64,000 bases of DNA from Oceanococcus atlanticus (GCF_002088235.1 NZ_AQQV01000001.1:620001-684000); one strand, 5' to 3'. Numbered from the stretch's first letter, positions 19,198-33,124 are shown. The notes: generated by a model from the letters alone, not told the origin. Numbers and translations: made by a program.

Positions 19198-20357
19198 TGA
19201 GCTGCTCCTGACGACCAATGAACATGTGCGACACGCCACTGGGTGTCTTGCCGCTCCAGCAATAGGGTTTCGGTGCTGAGCAGATTCACCCGCTTGCCCT
19301 GGCTATCGCTACGTAGCCGTGAACGCGAAGCCACTATGGCATGATCGCCATAGTCGAAAACCTGGCGTGATACCGGCTCCGAATTGAGCGTGGCCAAAAA
19401 AGTCATGTCGTGTGGCATGTGATGTGCTGCATAGTCCTCAAGGCCAGCTTCCGCGCCGCCTGACTCAAAAATCAGAACTGCGGGATCCAACAGTTGACGC
19501 ACGGTTTTTTCATCCCCGGCACGTAACGCCGTAAACAGCTCGTCGGCGATTTTACTGGGCGATGCGCGGGCGTCACTGGCGGGATGCTCATGGGACGTAT
19601 GCTGATCCGTGTCCGGACTTTCGGGATGAGGATGACTGCCATGTTCATGCGGCGTATCGGCATGCCCCGACTTAGGCGGGCTGGCCTCAGCATCATGATG
19701 CCCTTGCGTTTTCGCGGGCTCCGATGACGGACCAGGGTGAGCATGTTCAGCCCCGGACTCGTCGTGGTCATCGTTCATTGGATTCTGCTGCGTGCCAGCA
19801 GACGGACCATGACTGTGCGCATGACCATCGCCTTTCTTATACTTCACACGCGCTTCGCGACTGGCCGCATCGTATTCCGCTGAGCTCATCGTTTTGCTGG
19901 CCTGCAAGAATGCCGTCAATGCCCACAGCTCATCGTCTTCGTGGCTGGGGCCAAAGGCCGGCATGGCAGTCATGCGCACGCCGTTTTTGATCACCCAAAA
20001 GGCTTCGGCTGGGTTTCGCTGCGCCAGCAATTCCTGCATATCCGGTGGACGAGGATTCATCCCCTGGACCTGCACACTAGGGTCCTGGCCCGGCGGGGTG
20101 TGACAACCTGCACACATGCCTTGAAAGTTATACGCACCTCGCTGGATGCGCTCCGTTGAAGCCAGATCAGCAGGCACCGCAATGTTCCTGGATGCACGGG
20201 TGACCGCTTTCTCGTAAGCGGTGTGAATCAGGTTTGCTACCAGCGGTGGTTCCGGTGGAAACGCAGCGACTGGAAACCAGCCGCCCATGACGATGGCAAA
20301 CGCCAATATCACCCCGATAAGCGCGCTACCGGCCATGCCATAAATGAAATTTTTCAT
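19194..20357 (-). CDS. Cytochrome c / His-rich linker / NTF2-like fusion protein
   Basis: 387 aa exported or membrane-anchored protein. N-terminal hydrophobic segment (about 5-32), a monohaem cytochrome c domain with CAGCH (82-86) and a distal MTAMPAF methionine, a long His/Asp/Pro-rich linker (about 175-265, many HxH and HEH), and a C-terminal NTF2/SnoaL-like domain (about 268-385). Each domain is known; I do not recognise this combination. The linker should bind several metal ions. It sits in the copper operon between a small His-rich protein and the CopG-like gene. Confidence 0.82.
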   Translation of the reverse strand: MKNFIYGMAGSALIGVILAFAIVMGGWFPVAAFPPEPPLVANLIHTAYEKAVTRASRNIAVPADLASTERIQRGAYNFQGMCAGCHTPPGQDPSVQVQGMNPRPPDMQELLAQRNPAEAFWVIKNGVRMTAMPAFGPSHEDDELWALTAFLQASKTMSSAEYDAASREARVKYKKGDGHAHSHGPSAGTQQNPMNDDHDESGAEHAHPGPSSEPAKTQGHHDAEASPPKSGHADTPHEHGSHPHPESPDTDQHTSHEHPASDARASPSKIADELFTALRAGDEKTVRQLLDPAVLIFESGGAEAGLEDYAAHHMPHDMTFLATLNSEPVSRQVFDYGDHAIVASRSRLRSDSQGKRVNLLSTETLLLERQDTQWRVAHVHWSSGAAQ

Positions 20358-20358
20358 T

Positions 20359-20625
20359 TTAATGCTCGTGTTGGTGCTGATGTTCGTGGGATGGCTGCTG
20401 ATCGCTGGCCGATGAGTCGGCTTTATTTTTATCTGCGCAGGCCTGCTTCATCTTCATCATCTGCTCATGCTCTTGATCGTTCATCCTGCTCATTTCCGTC
20501 GCAGAGTGATTCATCGCGCAGGGGTCGGATGGGGCGGCTGGCGCCTCATGTTGGTGTCCTTCCCCAGCCAGCACCGCGCCGCTTGCAAAGAGAAGCGTCG
20601 CTAAAGTGATTTTTAAGTTCTTCAT
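20359..20625 (-). CDS. Small periplasmic His/Met-rich protein
   Basis: 88 aa: signal peptide ending GAVLAGE, then a mature chain dense in His and Met (GHQHE; MNDQEHEQMMKMKQAC) finishing with PSHEHQHQHEH. Two cysteines. No known fold recognised; composition suggests a periplasmic copper buffer. It is separated by 1 bp from the cytochrome fusion gene and belongs to the copper operon. Confidence 0.75.
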   Translation of the reverse strand: MKNLKITLATLLFASGAVLAGEGHQHEAPAAPSDPCAMNHSATEMSRMNDQEHEQMMKMKQACADKNKADSSASDQQPSHEHQHQHEH

Positions 20626-20683
20626 GATGTTTTCCTCATATTTTGATGTCTTTGCGATATCGCAATGTGAGCGACTCGCTCTT

Positions 20684-21091
20684 TCATTGCGTATTCGCAG
20701 CTTGTTTAAAGGTCACTTGCAATGGGTCGCGTGACGGCAAATTCAGGGTCACGATAATTCGCCTCACCTCGGACCAAGACCAGACGTCGTTTAAAGCAAA
20801 AGACTCCGCCAACTGATCCAGCTGGACCGTCCTTGTTTGCTCATACCCCCAAATCAGGGCTCGCCCGGTAGCTCCTTCAATACGTACAGCACGATCCTGT
20901 TTGTCACGCACATACAAGCGGCTTGGCTGCGGGTCTGCCACCCATTCAAGGCGCAGACCACCCACCGTTTGCACCTGGCCGCCGTGTTGTGCGCGCGCCG
21001 GCCTGAAGCTGTCTGGGCCGTGAGCCCAGACGCTCGAGAACAAATTCGCTACGACGAGTGCGAGCATGCTTAGATTCATTTTGGCAGCCAT
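20684..21091 (-). CDS. Exported protein of unknown function in the copper operon
   Basis: 135 aa with a signal peptide ending SVWAHGPD. The mature part reads as a single beta-rich domain (QVQTVGGLRLEWVAD; SRLYVRDKQDRAVRIEG; RIIVTLNLP). Small exported proteins of this general kind occur in copper clusters, but I cannot assign a named family. It is 3 bp downstream of copB. Confidence 0.7.
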   Translation of the reverse strand: MAAKMNLSMLALVVANLFSSVWAHGPDSFRPARAQHGGQVQTVGGLRLEWVADPQPSRLYVRDKQDRAVRIEGATGRALIWGYEQTRTVQLDQLAESFALNDVWSWSEVRRIIVTLNLPSRDPLQVTFKQAANTQ

Positions 21092-21094
21092 GCG

Positions 21095-22210
21095 CTAAAA
21101 CCACATCCGTAGGCCCACTACTGCCGTCAGCTCAGAGATATCGCCACCCCCGGCCTTGATGAGATCGGCGGTGTTGCCCAAACTGCGTGACCAATTCAAG
21201 CCCACATAGGGTGCAAATTCGCGTCGGATTTCATAACGCAGGCGCAGCCCGGCCTCCATATCTGAAAATCCAGCACCTATGCCATTTTCTAGGTCACGTT
21301 GACCATAGGCATTGATCTCAACCAGCGGTTGCAGGATCAGCCGATTGGTCAGCAGCAGCTCATACTCTGCTTCAAGTCGCGCCGCCGTTTGTCCTTGCTC
21401 ACCCGCGTACAGGGTCAGTTGGGTTTCAAACCAATACGGTGCCAAGCCTTGGATGCCCACGGCCGCGTAGGTCCGTCCTGGTCCGGGCTCAAAGTCCTGG
21501 CGTATGCCCGCCACCACGTCCCACCAGCGAGAAATGGCTCGACCATAAAGCAAGTGCATCTCGGCGGCTTCGAACTCACCGTTGCTACGCTCGCCTTCAC
21601 TACGCCACCACAAGCGATTCAGGTCGTAGCCCAGCCAACCGCTGATATCCCAGACGCCGCGATCACCTTCTTCCGCATCCTGCCATTCCAGCTGATCAAC
21701 CAGGAGATAGCCGAGTAGTGGCGTATCCATGTGCTTGCGCAAGTCCATACCATCCAGATCAGGAAAAGCTTCGGCGAGAGCTGCAGCGGTCGGTGGTGGC
21801 AGTTCCGGGCCGTACTTTTGCGCAGCAGGCTCACTGGCGGCCTTCATGCCTTGATGTTGCCCATGGCCCACCGGAGACGCTTGTTTCGCCATCGGCATAA
21901 GGTGTCCCGCATGAGGATTGGACGGCGTATCCGCCATCGGCATGGCATGCCCCGCGTGTGGGTCCGCTGCCGATTGTGGAGCTACCATCCGATGCCCTGC
22001 ATGCGGATCGGCGGTGGCTTTTGGCATCGACATTTGGTGATGCGCATGCGGATCTGGCGCTACCGTTGGCGTTGGCGTTGGCGCCGCTGTTGGCATGGAC
22101 ATGTTGTGATGCGCGTGTGGATCAACACCCGGTACCTGTTCTGCGTACAGATTTTGTCCCCATATCATTAGCACGACGCTCAAGCCGATACTTTTCATAA
22201 AATTAAACAT
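21095..22210 (-). CDS. copB: Copper resistance outer-membrane protein CopB
   Basis: 371 aa. Signal peptide, a Met/His-rich domain (about 28-135), then a CopB beta-barrel (about 150-371) ending in Phe. The Met/His domain has five imperfect repeats of the form PHAxHxMxxP, starting [10 protein letters not shown]. CopB is thought to sequester or export copper at the outer membrane. The ATG at 22210 has GGAGG 9 nt upstream and overlaps the copA (oxidase) stop by 8 nt; an ATG at 22198 is a weaker choice. Confidence 0.92.
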   Translation of the reverse strand: MFNFMKSIGLSVVLMIWGQNLYAEQVPGVDPHAHHNMSMPTAAPTPTPTVAPDPHAHHQMSMPKATADPHAGHRMVAPQSAADPHAGHAMPMADTPSNPHAGHLMPMAKQASPVGHGQHQGMKAASEPAAQKYGPELPPPTAAALAEAFPDLDGMDLRKHMDTPLLGYLLVDQLEWQDAEEGDRGVWDISGWLGYDLNRLWWRSEGERSNGEFEAAEMHLLYGRAISRWWDVVAGIRQDFEPGPGRTYAAVGIQGLAPYWFETQLTLYAGEQGQTAARLEAEYELLLTNRLILQPLVEINAYGQRDLENGIGAGFSDMEAGLRLRYEIRREFAPYVGLNWSRSLGNTADLIKAGGGDISELTAVVGLRMWF

Positions 22211-23984
22211 CGATCCGTACCTCCCGGAACATGCCCGCCTCCATGTGGAACAGCAGGTGACAGTGATAGGCCCAGCGGCCCAGGGCATCCGCACGCACGC
22301 GGTAGCTGCGCTGGGTGCCCGGCGGCATGTTGATCGTGTGTTTACGCACCCCGAAACTGCCGTCGGCGTGTTCCAGATCGCTCCAAACACCGTGCAAATG
22401 TATGGGATGCTCCATCATGGTGTCGTTCACGAGCGTGATGCGCACACGCTCACCGTACTTCAGCTTAAGCGGCTCCGAATCGGCAAATTTGATTCCATTG
22501 AAGGACCAAATGTAGCGCTCCATGTGGCCGGTCAGGTGCAACTCAATTTCGCGGCTGGGGTCGCGGCCATCCGGGTCGGCAAAAAGACTTTTGAGATCGG
22601 CGTAAGTCAGTACGCGGCGGCCGTTATTCCGCAAACCGATGCCGGGATCGTCCAGGCGATGTTGTGGCGCCATCGTTTGCATGTCGACACCAGGATTGCC
22701 CATCTCGGAGGCTGGATGAGCAAGCATCGCCGCCATGCCGTGGCCGCCGTGGTTCATACCGGACATCGCCATTTTGGAATGATCCATTCCGGCCATATCC
22801 ATCCCAGGCATATCCATTTCGCCCATGGGCGCAGCCTTGGCCCCATGGCCCATACCGCCGTGCCCCATATCCGCCATGGTCAGCAACGGGCGTGGGTCCA
22901 GTGGTGGAATCGCCGCGCTGAGGCCAGGCTGTGGCGACAAAGTGCCACGGGCAAAGCCGCTGCGATCAGATGACTGGGCAAAGATCGTATACGGCTCATT
23001 TTGATCCGGCTCTACGATCACATCGTAGGTTTCAGCGACGCCGATGCGGAATTCATCCACCGTCACGGGATGTACGTACTGACCATCAGCCGCCACCACA
23101 GTCATCTTCAAACCGGGGATGCGCACATCGAAAAAGCTCATCGCCGCGCCGTTGATAAAGCGCAAACGTATTTTTTCACCGCGTTTGAACAGACCCGTCC
23201 AGTTCGCCGCCGGCGTCGCACCGTTCACCAAATAGGTATATGTGTAGGCCGAAACATCAGCAAGATCGGTCGGCATCATGCGCATGTCGCCCCACATGGC
23301 CCGGTTTTCTATTGTGGCGCCCAAGCCATTTTTGCGTGCGTCACGCAAAAAATCGCCAGCGGTTTGCTGATTGAAGTTGTAGTAATCGGACATCTTCTTC
23401 AGCTTGGCGAACACGTGATGTGGGTTCTCGTCGCTCCAGTCCGACAGCATCACCACATAGTCGCGGTCATAGAGGAAGGGTTCAGGCTCGCGAGGTGCGA
23501 CAACAATCGCCCCATACATGCCGGTCTGCTCCTGAAAGCCGGAATGACTGTGATACCAGTAGGTGCCACTCTGTTTGAGCTTGAACTGATAGGTGTAGGT
23601 TTCACCCGGCGGAATGCCTTTGAAAGATAGCCCCGGCACCCCATCCATATTCGCCGGCAGCAAAATGCCGTGCCAATGAATTGAGCTCGTTTCGGCCATC
23701 GTATTGGTCACGCGCAAGGTGACCGTATCCCCTTCGCGCCAATGCAAAGTTGGGGCGGGTATCGAGCCGTTTATGGTGGTCGCGATACGCTCGTTTCCGG
23801 TGAAATTGACCCGCTGCTCGCCGATGCGCAGATCGAACTCGGTTCCCCTCAGATGCTGAGGATCACCGGCATCCAACAAGTTGAGGGACTGGGCCCAAAC
23901 GGGCGCGCCACATAGACTGGCAGCACCACCGGCGGCCAGGCCCTGCACGAAACGGCGGCGCACGGGATTAAAAATAGTCGACAT
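22203..23984 (-). CDS. pcoA: Periplasmic multicopper oxidase CopA/PcoA
   Basis: 593 aa. Twin-arginine signal ([12 protein letters not shown]), three cupredoxin domains and all four copper-ligand stretches: HWHG, YHSH, HPIHLHG and [13 protein letters not shown] Met-rich stretch (about 380-430, repeats such as GMDMAGMDH) is typical of copper oxidases acting on Cu(I). Folded in the cytoplasm and exported by Tat; it detoxifies periplasmic copper. The ATG at 23984 has GGAGA 8 nt upstream. It is followed by copB. Confidence 0.94.
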   Translation of the reverse strand: MSTIFNPVRRRFVQGLAAGGAASLCGAPVWAQSLNLLDAGDPQHLRGTEFDLRIGEQRVNFTGNERIATTINGSIPAPTLHWREGDTVTLRVTNTMAETSSIHWHGILLPANMDGVPGLSFKGIPPGETYTYQFKLKQSGTYWYHSHSGFQEQTGMYGAIVVAPREPEPFLYDRDYVVMLSDWSDENPHHVFAKLKKMSDYYNFNQQTAGDFLRDARKNGLGATIENRAMWGDMRMMPTDLADVSAYTYTYLVNGATPAANWTGLFKRGEKIRLRFINGAAMSFFDVRIPGLKMTVVAADGQYVHPVTVDEFRIGVAETYDVIVEPDQNEPYTIFAQSSDRSGFARGTLSPQPGLSAAIPPLDPRPLLTMADMGHGGMGHGAKAAPMGEMDMPGMDMAGMDHSKMAMSGMNHGGHGMAAMLAHPASEMGNPGVDMQTMAPQHRLDDPGIGLRNNGRRVLTYADLKSLFADPDGRDPSREIELHLTGHMERYIWSFNGIKFADSEPLKLKYGERVRITLVNDTMMEHPIHLHGVWSDLEHADGSFGVRKHTINMPPGTQRSYRVRADALGRWAYHCHLLFHMEAGMFREVRIDV

Positions 23985-24041
23985 ACTCTGTCTCCAAACA
24001 AGAATGAAATCACCAGCGTTACGCAAACGCCGGCGGCACAA

Positions 24042-24416
24042 TCAAATCAGGAGCGAGGCTGGAGGCCTTAAGAGTCGAAACGGATGAGCCGGCAAAGGGG
24101 TTGTGGCCAGTTGCGATGTAGAGACCGCCGAATCGAATGAAACGCTCTCAATCACTTGCTGCATAGGCAGCGGCATATTCCCCAATTGCACGCAGGCGCT
24201 CAAGCAACTGACATCGTGCTCGTCAGACATGCCTGAGCCATCATTCACAGTGCTGTTTTCAACCGATGCATGATCGTCACAGTGCTCCATCGTATGACTT
24301 GCTGCAGCCACAACAATGGTGGATTGCGCAGCTGGCGGGCAGCACAAAGCCGCCGCTTGGCTGACTGGCAACCAGGCCATAAGCGCAATCATGACTATGT
24401 GGAGACTTGCCTTCAT
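24042..24416 (-). CDS. Small exported Cys/His-containing protein, first gene of the copper operon
   Basis: 124 aa with a signal-like N terminus (MKASLHIVMIALMAWLPVSQ), then CCPPAAQ, HTMEHCDDH and SCLSAC, and a Pro-rich end. Cys and His spacing suggests copper binding; no family recognised. Start fixed at 24416: the MerR-type promoter predicts transcription to begin near 24436, which rules out the longer upstream frames. It precedes the multicopper oxidase gene. Confidence 0.7.
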   Translation of the reverse strand: MKASLHIVMIALMAWLPVSQAAALCCPPAAQSTIVVAAASHTMEHCDDHASVENSTVNDGSGMSDEHDVSCLSACVQLGNMPLPMQQVIESVSFDSAVSTSQLATTPLPAHPFRLLRPPASLLI

Positions 24417-24441
24417 CGTATCTGCACTGAAATCTGCCCCC

Positions 24442-24473
24442 AGCATAAACCATGGACCCGCATCCAGGGTCAA
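24442..24473 (-). promoter_or_regulatory. MerR-type promoter of the periplasmic copper operon
   Basis: On the minus strand TTGACC (24473-24468), dyad TGGATGCGGGTCCA (24466-24453), then TATGCT (24447-24442); spacer 20 bp, dyad to -10 distance 5 bp. TGGA-N6-TCCA arms match those of the copper ATPase and divergent promoters. It would drive 24416 down to 18712. Confidence 0.78.
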
Positions 24474-24677
24474 GTCCTTACAACTTGGCTGGGGTTAATT
24501 TCCAACACAAGAAGGATTGTAGCCCTTCCAGAGTTTCCTCCGGAAACTGGCATTTCATACTTGTCGTTTTCGCGAGTTTACTCCCACACAAGCACTATTC
24601 GCGCTGACAAATTCCTTATTTATTGGCATTGTCACAGTAAAACTATCGATGTGCGAAATGGCACATCACCCTGCCGT

Positions 24678-25120
24678 TCAGGCGCAACTCGCCTGCCATT
24701 GCTGATTCGATCGGCTTCGGGCCAACTTGTAGTTTTCCCGACTTAAGAGATGCCGCTCATTGTTAACGTGATTGTGAATCTTGGAATGTACTGAAACGAA
24801 TTTTTGCAGCGAACCCATCGACAGGAACCGCTGCATCGAACGCTCTCGTCGACGAAACGGCTGGCGTGACATCCGCCCGATCGTTCGCTCCCTTGTCCGA
24901 AACGTGATTCCCCGAATACTCTAAAACTCGCAATGCCTCTCGGTAAGATCCCAGTTTGTCGGTCACCATTTTCATTGGTAACCCATGCCGCTTCAGAAGT
25001 TTTCGCATTAGATGCAAAGCCGCTTGGCGATCTCGTTTTTTAGTAACCACGTAATCGATGATCTCGCCCTCATGATCAACCGTACGCATCAGGCTTGTGT
25101 ACGAGTCACTGCTTTGGCAG
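24678..25120 (-). pseudogene. IS6-family transposase remnant (5'-truncated, frameshifted)
   Basis: Two frames together give the C-terminal two thirds of an IS6/IS26-type DDE transposase: MRTVDHEGEIIDYVV, KMVTDKLGSYREALRVL (the second Asp region) in one frame, then RRRERSMQRF, SLQKFVSVHSKIHNH and NERHLLSRENYKL in another. The catalytic N terminus is missing and the frames do not join, so it is inactive. A GGCATTGTCAC stretch at 24625-24635, about 45 bp beyond the stop, could be the end of its inverted repeat. It separates the copper operon from ynfA and czc. Nothing else is visible from 24474 to 24677. Confidence 0.78.
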
Positions 25121-25203
25121 TCAACACCTAATCAGCCCATAGCTTTTCGTGGAGGTACACTTTCGTAGCCTTAGTGACGAAATCATCTGAGCCTTAGACA
25201 AAA

Positions 25204-25536
25204 ATGGAAATTTTCAAAACATTCGGACTTTTTGTCCTGACCGCGATTGCCGAGATTGTTGGCTGCTATTTGCCCTATCTCTGGCTCAAGCATGGCCACA
25301 GCATTTGGCTGCTGGTTCCGGCGGCCTGCAGCTTTGCCCTGTTCGCCTGGCTTCTCACCTTGCATCCACACGCTGCCGGGCGCGTTTACGCGGCCTATGG
25401 TGGTGTCTATGTCAGCGTGGCGCTGGTGTGGCTCTGGGCGGTCGATTCTATCCGCCCCACAGCGACCGACTTGATTGGAGTCGGTGTCTGCCTAGTTGGC
25501 ATGGGCATCATTATGTTTGGTGCACGGACCACTTAA
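25204..25536 (+). CDS. ynfA: YnfA/UPF0060 family membrane protein
   Basis: 110 aa with four predicted membrane helices. Typical YnfA features are [13 protein letters not shown] near the start, [12 protein letters not shown] in the middle and GMGIIMFG at the end. The family resembles small multidrug transporters in size and topology; its substrate is not established. It converges on the cyclase gene. Confidence 0.92.
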   Translation: MEIFKTFGLFVLTAIAEIVGCYLPYLWLKHGHSIWLLVPAACSFALFAWLLTLHPHAAGRVYAAYGGVYVSVALVWLWAVDSIRPTATDLIGVGVCLVGMGIIMFGARTT

Positions 25537-25554
25537 AACGTCAGAGCATCGAAA

Positions 25555-26528
25555 TCAGCAGGTCCACACTGACACCGTTTGCTTGAAGCCCTTCAAACTG
25601 ACCTTTTCTCTTTGCATCTCAAAGCCTGCGACCAAATCCGGATCACTACCCGCCGCCAGATCCAGGACTTCACGGGCCGTTGCAATCTGGCCGGGTTTGG
25701 CGATTTTCTGAAGTCGTGCCGCAGCATGGACTGCCGGCCCCACAAGTAGCAACGAGCGGCGGACATGATTGCCAACGTAGCCCGCCAGCAGTTCCCCGAA
25801 GGCCAAACCGAATCGGGCTTCCGGGATAGCATTGCCATTTGCCCGTTCGGCATTGAGACGGTCCCGAATCGCGAACGCGGCCGGCAGTGCTTCACCGACT
25901 CCTGCGAAGTACAACAAGGCGCCGTCGCCTTCGAAGTCACGGACATCACCGCAATGGGCGACGCCTTCCTCGACGACGACCGTCATGAATTCCTGAATCG
26001 CTTCGAATGCCGCTTTGGGATCCTGCGATTCAATCAGGCTGGTGGAATCGACAATATCGACAAAAAGTACCGCGAGCTTGCGACGGACAGGCAAGGATTC
26101 CCCCGCCAGCCATGATTGCTCGGCAATTGGCCGCTCCGCATCGGCGGTCAGTCGTGGTGCCATCTGCCAGGGCAGTTTGGCACCTGCGTTTGTGTCGATA
26201 AGCTCGACTGCAAAGCCGGCCTCGCGCCAAGTTGGCAGGCCGCCCTCCAGCACGGTGACATGTTCATAGCCCGCAGCTATGAGCCAAAGCGCGACACGCA
26301 CACTGGAAGCATCCCCATCGCAGACGCAGTACACCGCGATGGGCCTTGATCGATCGCAATCCGGAATCTGAATGGCATGAGCGTCCAGATATAGGGGCAC
26401 GGCGCCACGAATCCCTCGCGGTTCGCGAGCGAAGGCAGCTTTACGCCGCGCATCAAGTACCAGGGCCGAGCCTGATTCAGCCATGCGGGCAAAAGCCTGT
26501 GAGGACAACTTGGAAAAGGCCTTGGCTG

Positions 26529-26532
<4 letters not shown>
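25555..26532 (-). CDS. Rhodanese-class III adenylate/guanylate cyclase fusion
   Basis: 325 aa. The N-terminal domain (about 1-125) is rhodanese-like with DARRKAAFAREPRGIRGA and an active-site loop VYCVCDGDASS. The C-terminal domain (about 150-320) is a class III nucleotide cyclase: metal-binding FVDIVDST, then DFEGDGALLYF and GLAFGELLAGYVG. Soluble. It overlaps the CDF transporter gene by 4 nt and is the last gene of the czc operon, so it is made with the metal pump. Whether it makes cAMP or cGMP, or senses sulfur or metal state, is not known. Confidence 0.87.
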
Positions 26533-30346
<3,814 letters not shown>

Positions 30347-31276
30347 TTAGTGATCGTGCTCGGCACTGGATTTCTCCAGCTCGGCTTTCAGCAAGTAGCT
30401 GTTCGTCGTCACATAGCGCGCACCTGGTTCCAGGCCGCCCAGTACCTCGGTCATGCGACCATCGCTGTGGCCCAAGGTCAGTGGGTGAGCTTCAAAGCGC
30501 TGACCGTCCTGCACAAAAACGGCACGCTGGCCTTCAATGTCCTGCAAACTCAGGTTTTCAATGACGAGATTGGCCGGCGTTTCAGCGGTGACAATCTCAG
30601 CCCGAACGGTGCTTTCTGGCACCCAGCGACCATCTGGGTTTTCCAGCACCACACGCGCACTTCGCGCAGGGCCATGATCGGCAGCCGGGGCGATCCAGTC
30701 GATGACGCCCTCAGCTTGCACGTTGTCGCCAAAGAGCATGACGGTCTGGCCAACCTCGACGGCTGATGCTTGCGATGGAAACACCGCCAGCTGGGCCCAG
30801 ACTTTAGAGTAATCCGCGATGCGCAGCAGCGGCCGACCAGCGGTCGCTTCGCCGGCCGAGGCCATGCGATCAACCACGGTGCCGTCAATCGGTGCGAGCA
30901 GCTTGTAGGGCCGCAGGCTGTCATCGGCTTCCACGGTAGCGATCACATCCCCTTGAGACACGTTCTGACCAATGTCCGGGCGCAGCTCCAATATCTGGCC
31001 GGGGTAGCGGGCGTGCACAACGGCCGTACGGGATGGCATTGCTTCAATCCGACCATAGACTGGTAACGTCTGGCGCAATGTGCCAGGGCCAGCCGTGGAG
31101 ATTTCCAACTTCGCCAAGGCGATTTGTGCTTCGTTGAGTTCAATGGTGTCACCTTCATCATGATGATCACCCTGTGCGTCATTCGATGCGAAAGCACCGG
31201 GAGCCCATCCTGCTGCGATCAGTGCCAATGACGTCGCGAACAGGCTTGCAGCGACAAGGGTTTTCTTAGTGGTCAT
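30347..31276 (-). CDS. czcB: Efflux RND periplasmic adaptor, CzcB-type
   Basis: 309 aa: signal/anchor (MTTKKTLVAASLF...), a short His-rich patch (DHHDEGD), then lipoyl-like and beta-barrel adaptor domains (ARYPGQILELRPDIGQNVSQGD; APIDGTVVDRM). C terminus ends SAEHDH. The ATG at 31276 has AAGGA 9 nt upstream and overlaps the czcC stop by 11 nt. Links CzcA to CzcC across the periplasm. Confidence 0.92.
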   Translation of the reverse strand: MTTKKTLVAASLFATSLALIAAGWAPGAFASNDAQGDHHDEGDTIELNEAQIALAKLEISTAGPGTLRQTLPVYGRIEAMPSRTAVVHARYPGQILELRPDIGQNVSQGDVIATVEADDSLRPYKLLAPIDGTVVDRMASAGEATAGRPLLRIADYSKVWAQLAVFPSQASAVEVGQTVMLFGDNVQAEGVIDWIAPAADHGPARSARVVLENPDGRWVPESTVRAEIVTAETPANLVIENLSLQDIEGQRAVFVQDGQRFEAHPLTLGHSDGRMTEVLGGLEPGARYVTTNSYLLKAELEKSSAEHDH

Positions 31277-32573
31277 GGTTTTGATCCTTGTGTTCTTTTG
31301 CTGAGTCACCATCGGCGGCGGTCAGTGCCGCGCCGGCCAGGCGCTCCAGTTCAATACGGTTGAGGTGTGCGCGACGGGCGGCATCAAGCAATGCCAGCCG
31401 TGCGTCGATGAGTTCTTGCCTGGCCGCGATCAAGTCCAGATAGCTGTATCGGCCGGCACGATAGGCCTCACGGGTATTGCTCAGCGCCGATTCCAACCTT
31501 GGGATAACGGCATCACGCAGCGCCGCAAAGGCTTCGATGGCATGCCTGCGATGCTGCCAGGCTTCGTACAGGGTGGCCCGCGCTGCAATCCGCGCTGTTT
31601 GGGTATCGAAGCGTGCGGCTTCATGTCGCGCGCTGGCAGCATCAATATCACCCCGTGCCCGGCGCCCTGAGAACAAAGGAATGCTGAGTCCAGCCACCAA
31701 GCCTGTGCTGTCAGAACCTTCCAGCCGACGGACACCGGCCTGCCAGCGCACATCACCGCGCGACGTGGACTGAGCCAGTCGCAGATTGGCAGCCTGGATG
31801 CGTTCCTGGCTCGCTAATTGCTGCAAGTCGGGACTCTGTTCCAGGGTCTTGATCAAGGGTTCGAAGGCACCGGCCCGTCCCGTATGAAACAGCGCATCAT
31901 CATCCACGCGCTGGAAATCCGGCGAGGTCTCACCCCAGAGCGCGGCCAGCTTGACCTTGAGCGTGGGAATCTGATGTTCGACATGGCCCGCCTCGACGGC
32001 GGCACGGGCGGTTGCGGCCTGAGCGCGGTGCAATTCCGCCTGCGGTGCGCGACCCCGCTCAACCCGCTGGCTGACTGTTTTTTCGGCTTGACGCGCCAGC
32101 GATTCTGCGCGCCGGGCAACCTCCAGCTCCTGCTGGAGCGCGGCCAATTTGACGAACAAACGTGCCGCTTCGGCCTGGACATCGAGCAGCTGTGTCCGGC
32201 GCGTAGCGGCAAGCAGGGCCTCTTTGGCGTCAACGATGGCGATCCGGGATTCAGGCCGGCCGCCCAGCTCAACAACACCCGACAACGCCAGGGTCAATTC
32301 AATATTGCGGGTGCCCTGTGCTTCATTGGAGCCGCCGAATTCGTCCGCTTCCGCAGAGAGTTCCATTGGCGGTTTGAGACCAGCTGACGCGCGGTCGCCG
32401 GATAGGGCTTTCAGGCGCGGTGCGTAAGCCATCAAAGAAGGGTTGTGTTCGGTCACCCGGCGTACGGTTTCCCGCAACGTTAGGGTGTCTGTGATTTGCG
32501 CTTGCGCTTGGCCCACAGAAAGCCAAATCAGACCGGCGACATATAGCCCCGACCGAGAGAGAAAACCAAGCAT
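31266..32573 (-). CDS. czcC: Outer-membrane efflux protein, CzcC-type
   Basis: 435 aa TolC-family channel: signal peptide (MLGFLSRSGLYVAGLIWLSV), two repeated helical hairpins (RETVRRVTEHNPSL; REAYRAGRYSYLDLIAARQE) and a C-terminal HKDQNHDH-like His/Asp tail (KEHKDQNHDH). The ATG at 32573 has GGAG 6 nt upstream; a longer frame to 32627 lacks a ribosome site. First pump gene of the operon. Confidence 0.92.
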   Translation of the reverse strand: MLGFLSRSGLYVAGLIWLSVGQAQAQITDTLTLRETVRRVTEHNPSLMAYAPRLKALSGDRASAGLKPPMELSAEADEFGGSNEAQGTRNIELTLALSGVVELGGRPESRIAIVDAKEALLAATRRTQLLDVQAEAARLFVKLAALQQELEVARRAESLARQAEKTVSQRVERGRAPQAELHRAQAATARAAVEAGHVEHQIPTLKVKLAALWGETSPDFQRVDDDALFHTGRAGAFEPLIKTLEQSPDLQQLASQERIQAANLRLAQSTSRGDVRWQAGVRRLEGSDSTGLVAGLSIPLFSGRRARGDIDAASARHEAARFDTQTARIAARATLYEAWQHRRHAIEAFAALRDAVIPRLESALSNTREAYRAGRYSYLDLIAARQELIDARLALLDAARRAHLNRIELERLAGAALTAADGDSAKEHKDQNHDH

Positions 32574-32639
32574 GGTGACTCCAGAAATCATTGCGCCAAC
32601 CGGCGCTGGAAGGTGCCGTGATAGCACCTGCGATGATGA

Positions 32640-33020
32640 CTAGAGGCTTAGAGGTGGCGCTCTGGCGGGGGGCGGAAGACCGGTCGCGTTCCGTTTGCGT
32701 GACGCTACCCGCTCCACCGGAATGTCGCTGACCTGTGAGAACAGCAGCAAACCCAGAATGCCCACAACAACAATCGCGAGCAGCTGGGCATCATCCAGAT
32801 CAAGCAACTTGGCCAGCACACCGTCGCCCACTTCAACTCGGGTATCCACACAGGATTCTTCTGCACAGGATTCACTCGCATGCACGAGCGCGTCGGCATG
32901 CGATTCCTGAAGGCAGTCGATATCGCCGTCTGAACACGCATGTGCATGCACACCCACAACCTGACCGACCAGCAAGAAGATGGTCAGCAGCCAAGTGAGT
33001 CTGTGGGGCGAGTTAAGCAC
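32640..33020 (-). CDS. Small membrane/periplasmic protein preceding czcC (CzcI-like position)
   Basis: 126 aa with a signal peptide ending GVHAHA, an acidic Cys/His segment (CSDGDIDCLQESHADALVHA; CAEESC), one membrane helix (LLAIVVVGILGLLLF) and a Pro-rich end. No family recognised with certainty; small proteins of this design often precede czc genes and may modulate regulation. It would be the first gene of the operon. A weak TAATAT (33062-33057) upstream could be its -10, but no -35 fits. Confidence 0.65.
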   Translation of the reverse strand: MLNSPHRLTWLLTIFLLVGQVVGVHAHACSDGDIDCLQESHADALVHASESCAEESCVDTRVEVGDGVLAKLLDLDDAQLLAIVVVGILGLLLFSQVSDIPVERVASRKRNATGLPPPARAPPLSL

Positions 33021-33124
33021 GAAGTGAGGAATTATTCTTTGGATGTGAACAGACCCATATTATCTCAAGTCGTTCCAATACATTTGTCATAAGGGAAATT
33101 CGGGCTCGACCACTTGGCCTCAGC

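Noticed and set aside
24648-24667. Inverted repeat GATGTGC...GCACATC
   Set aside because: No T run follows and no gene ends there; more likely part of the IS6 end than a terminator.
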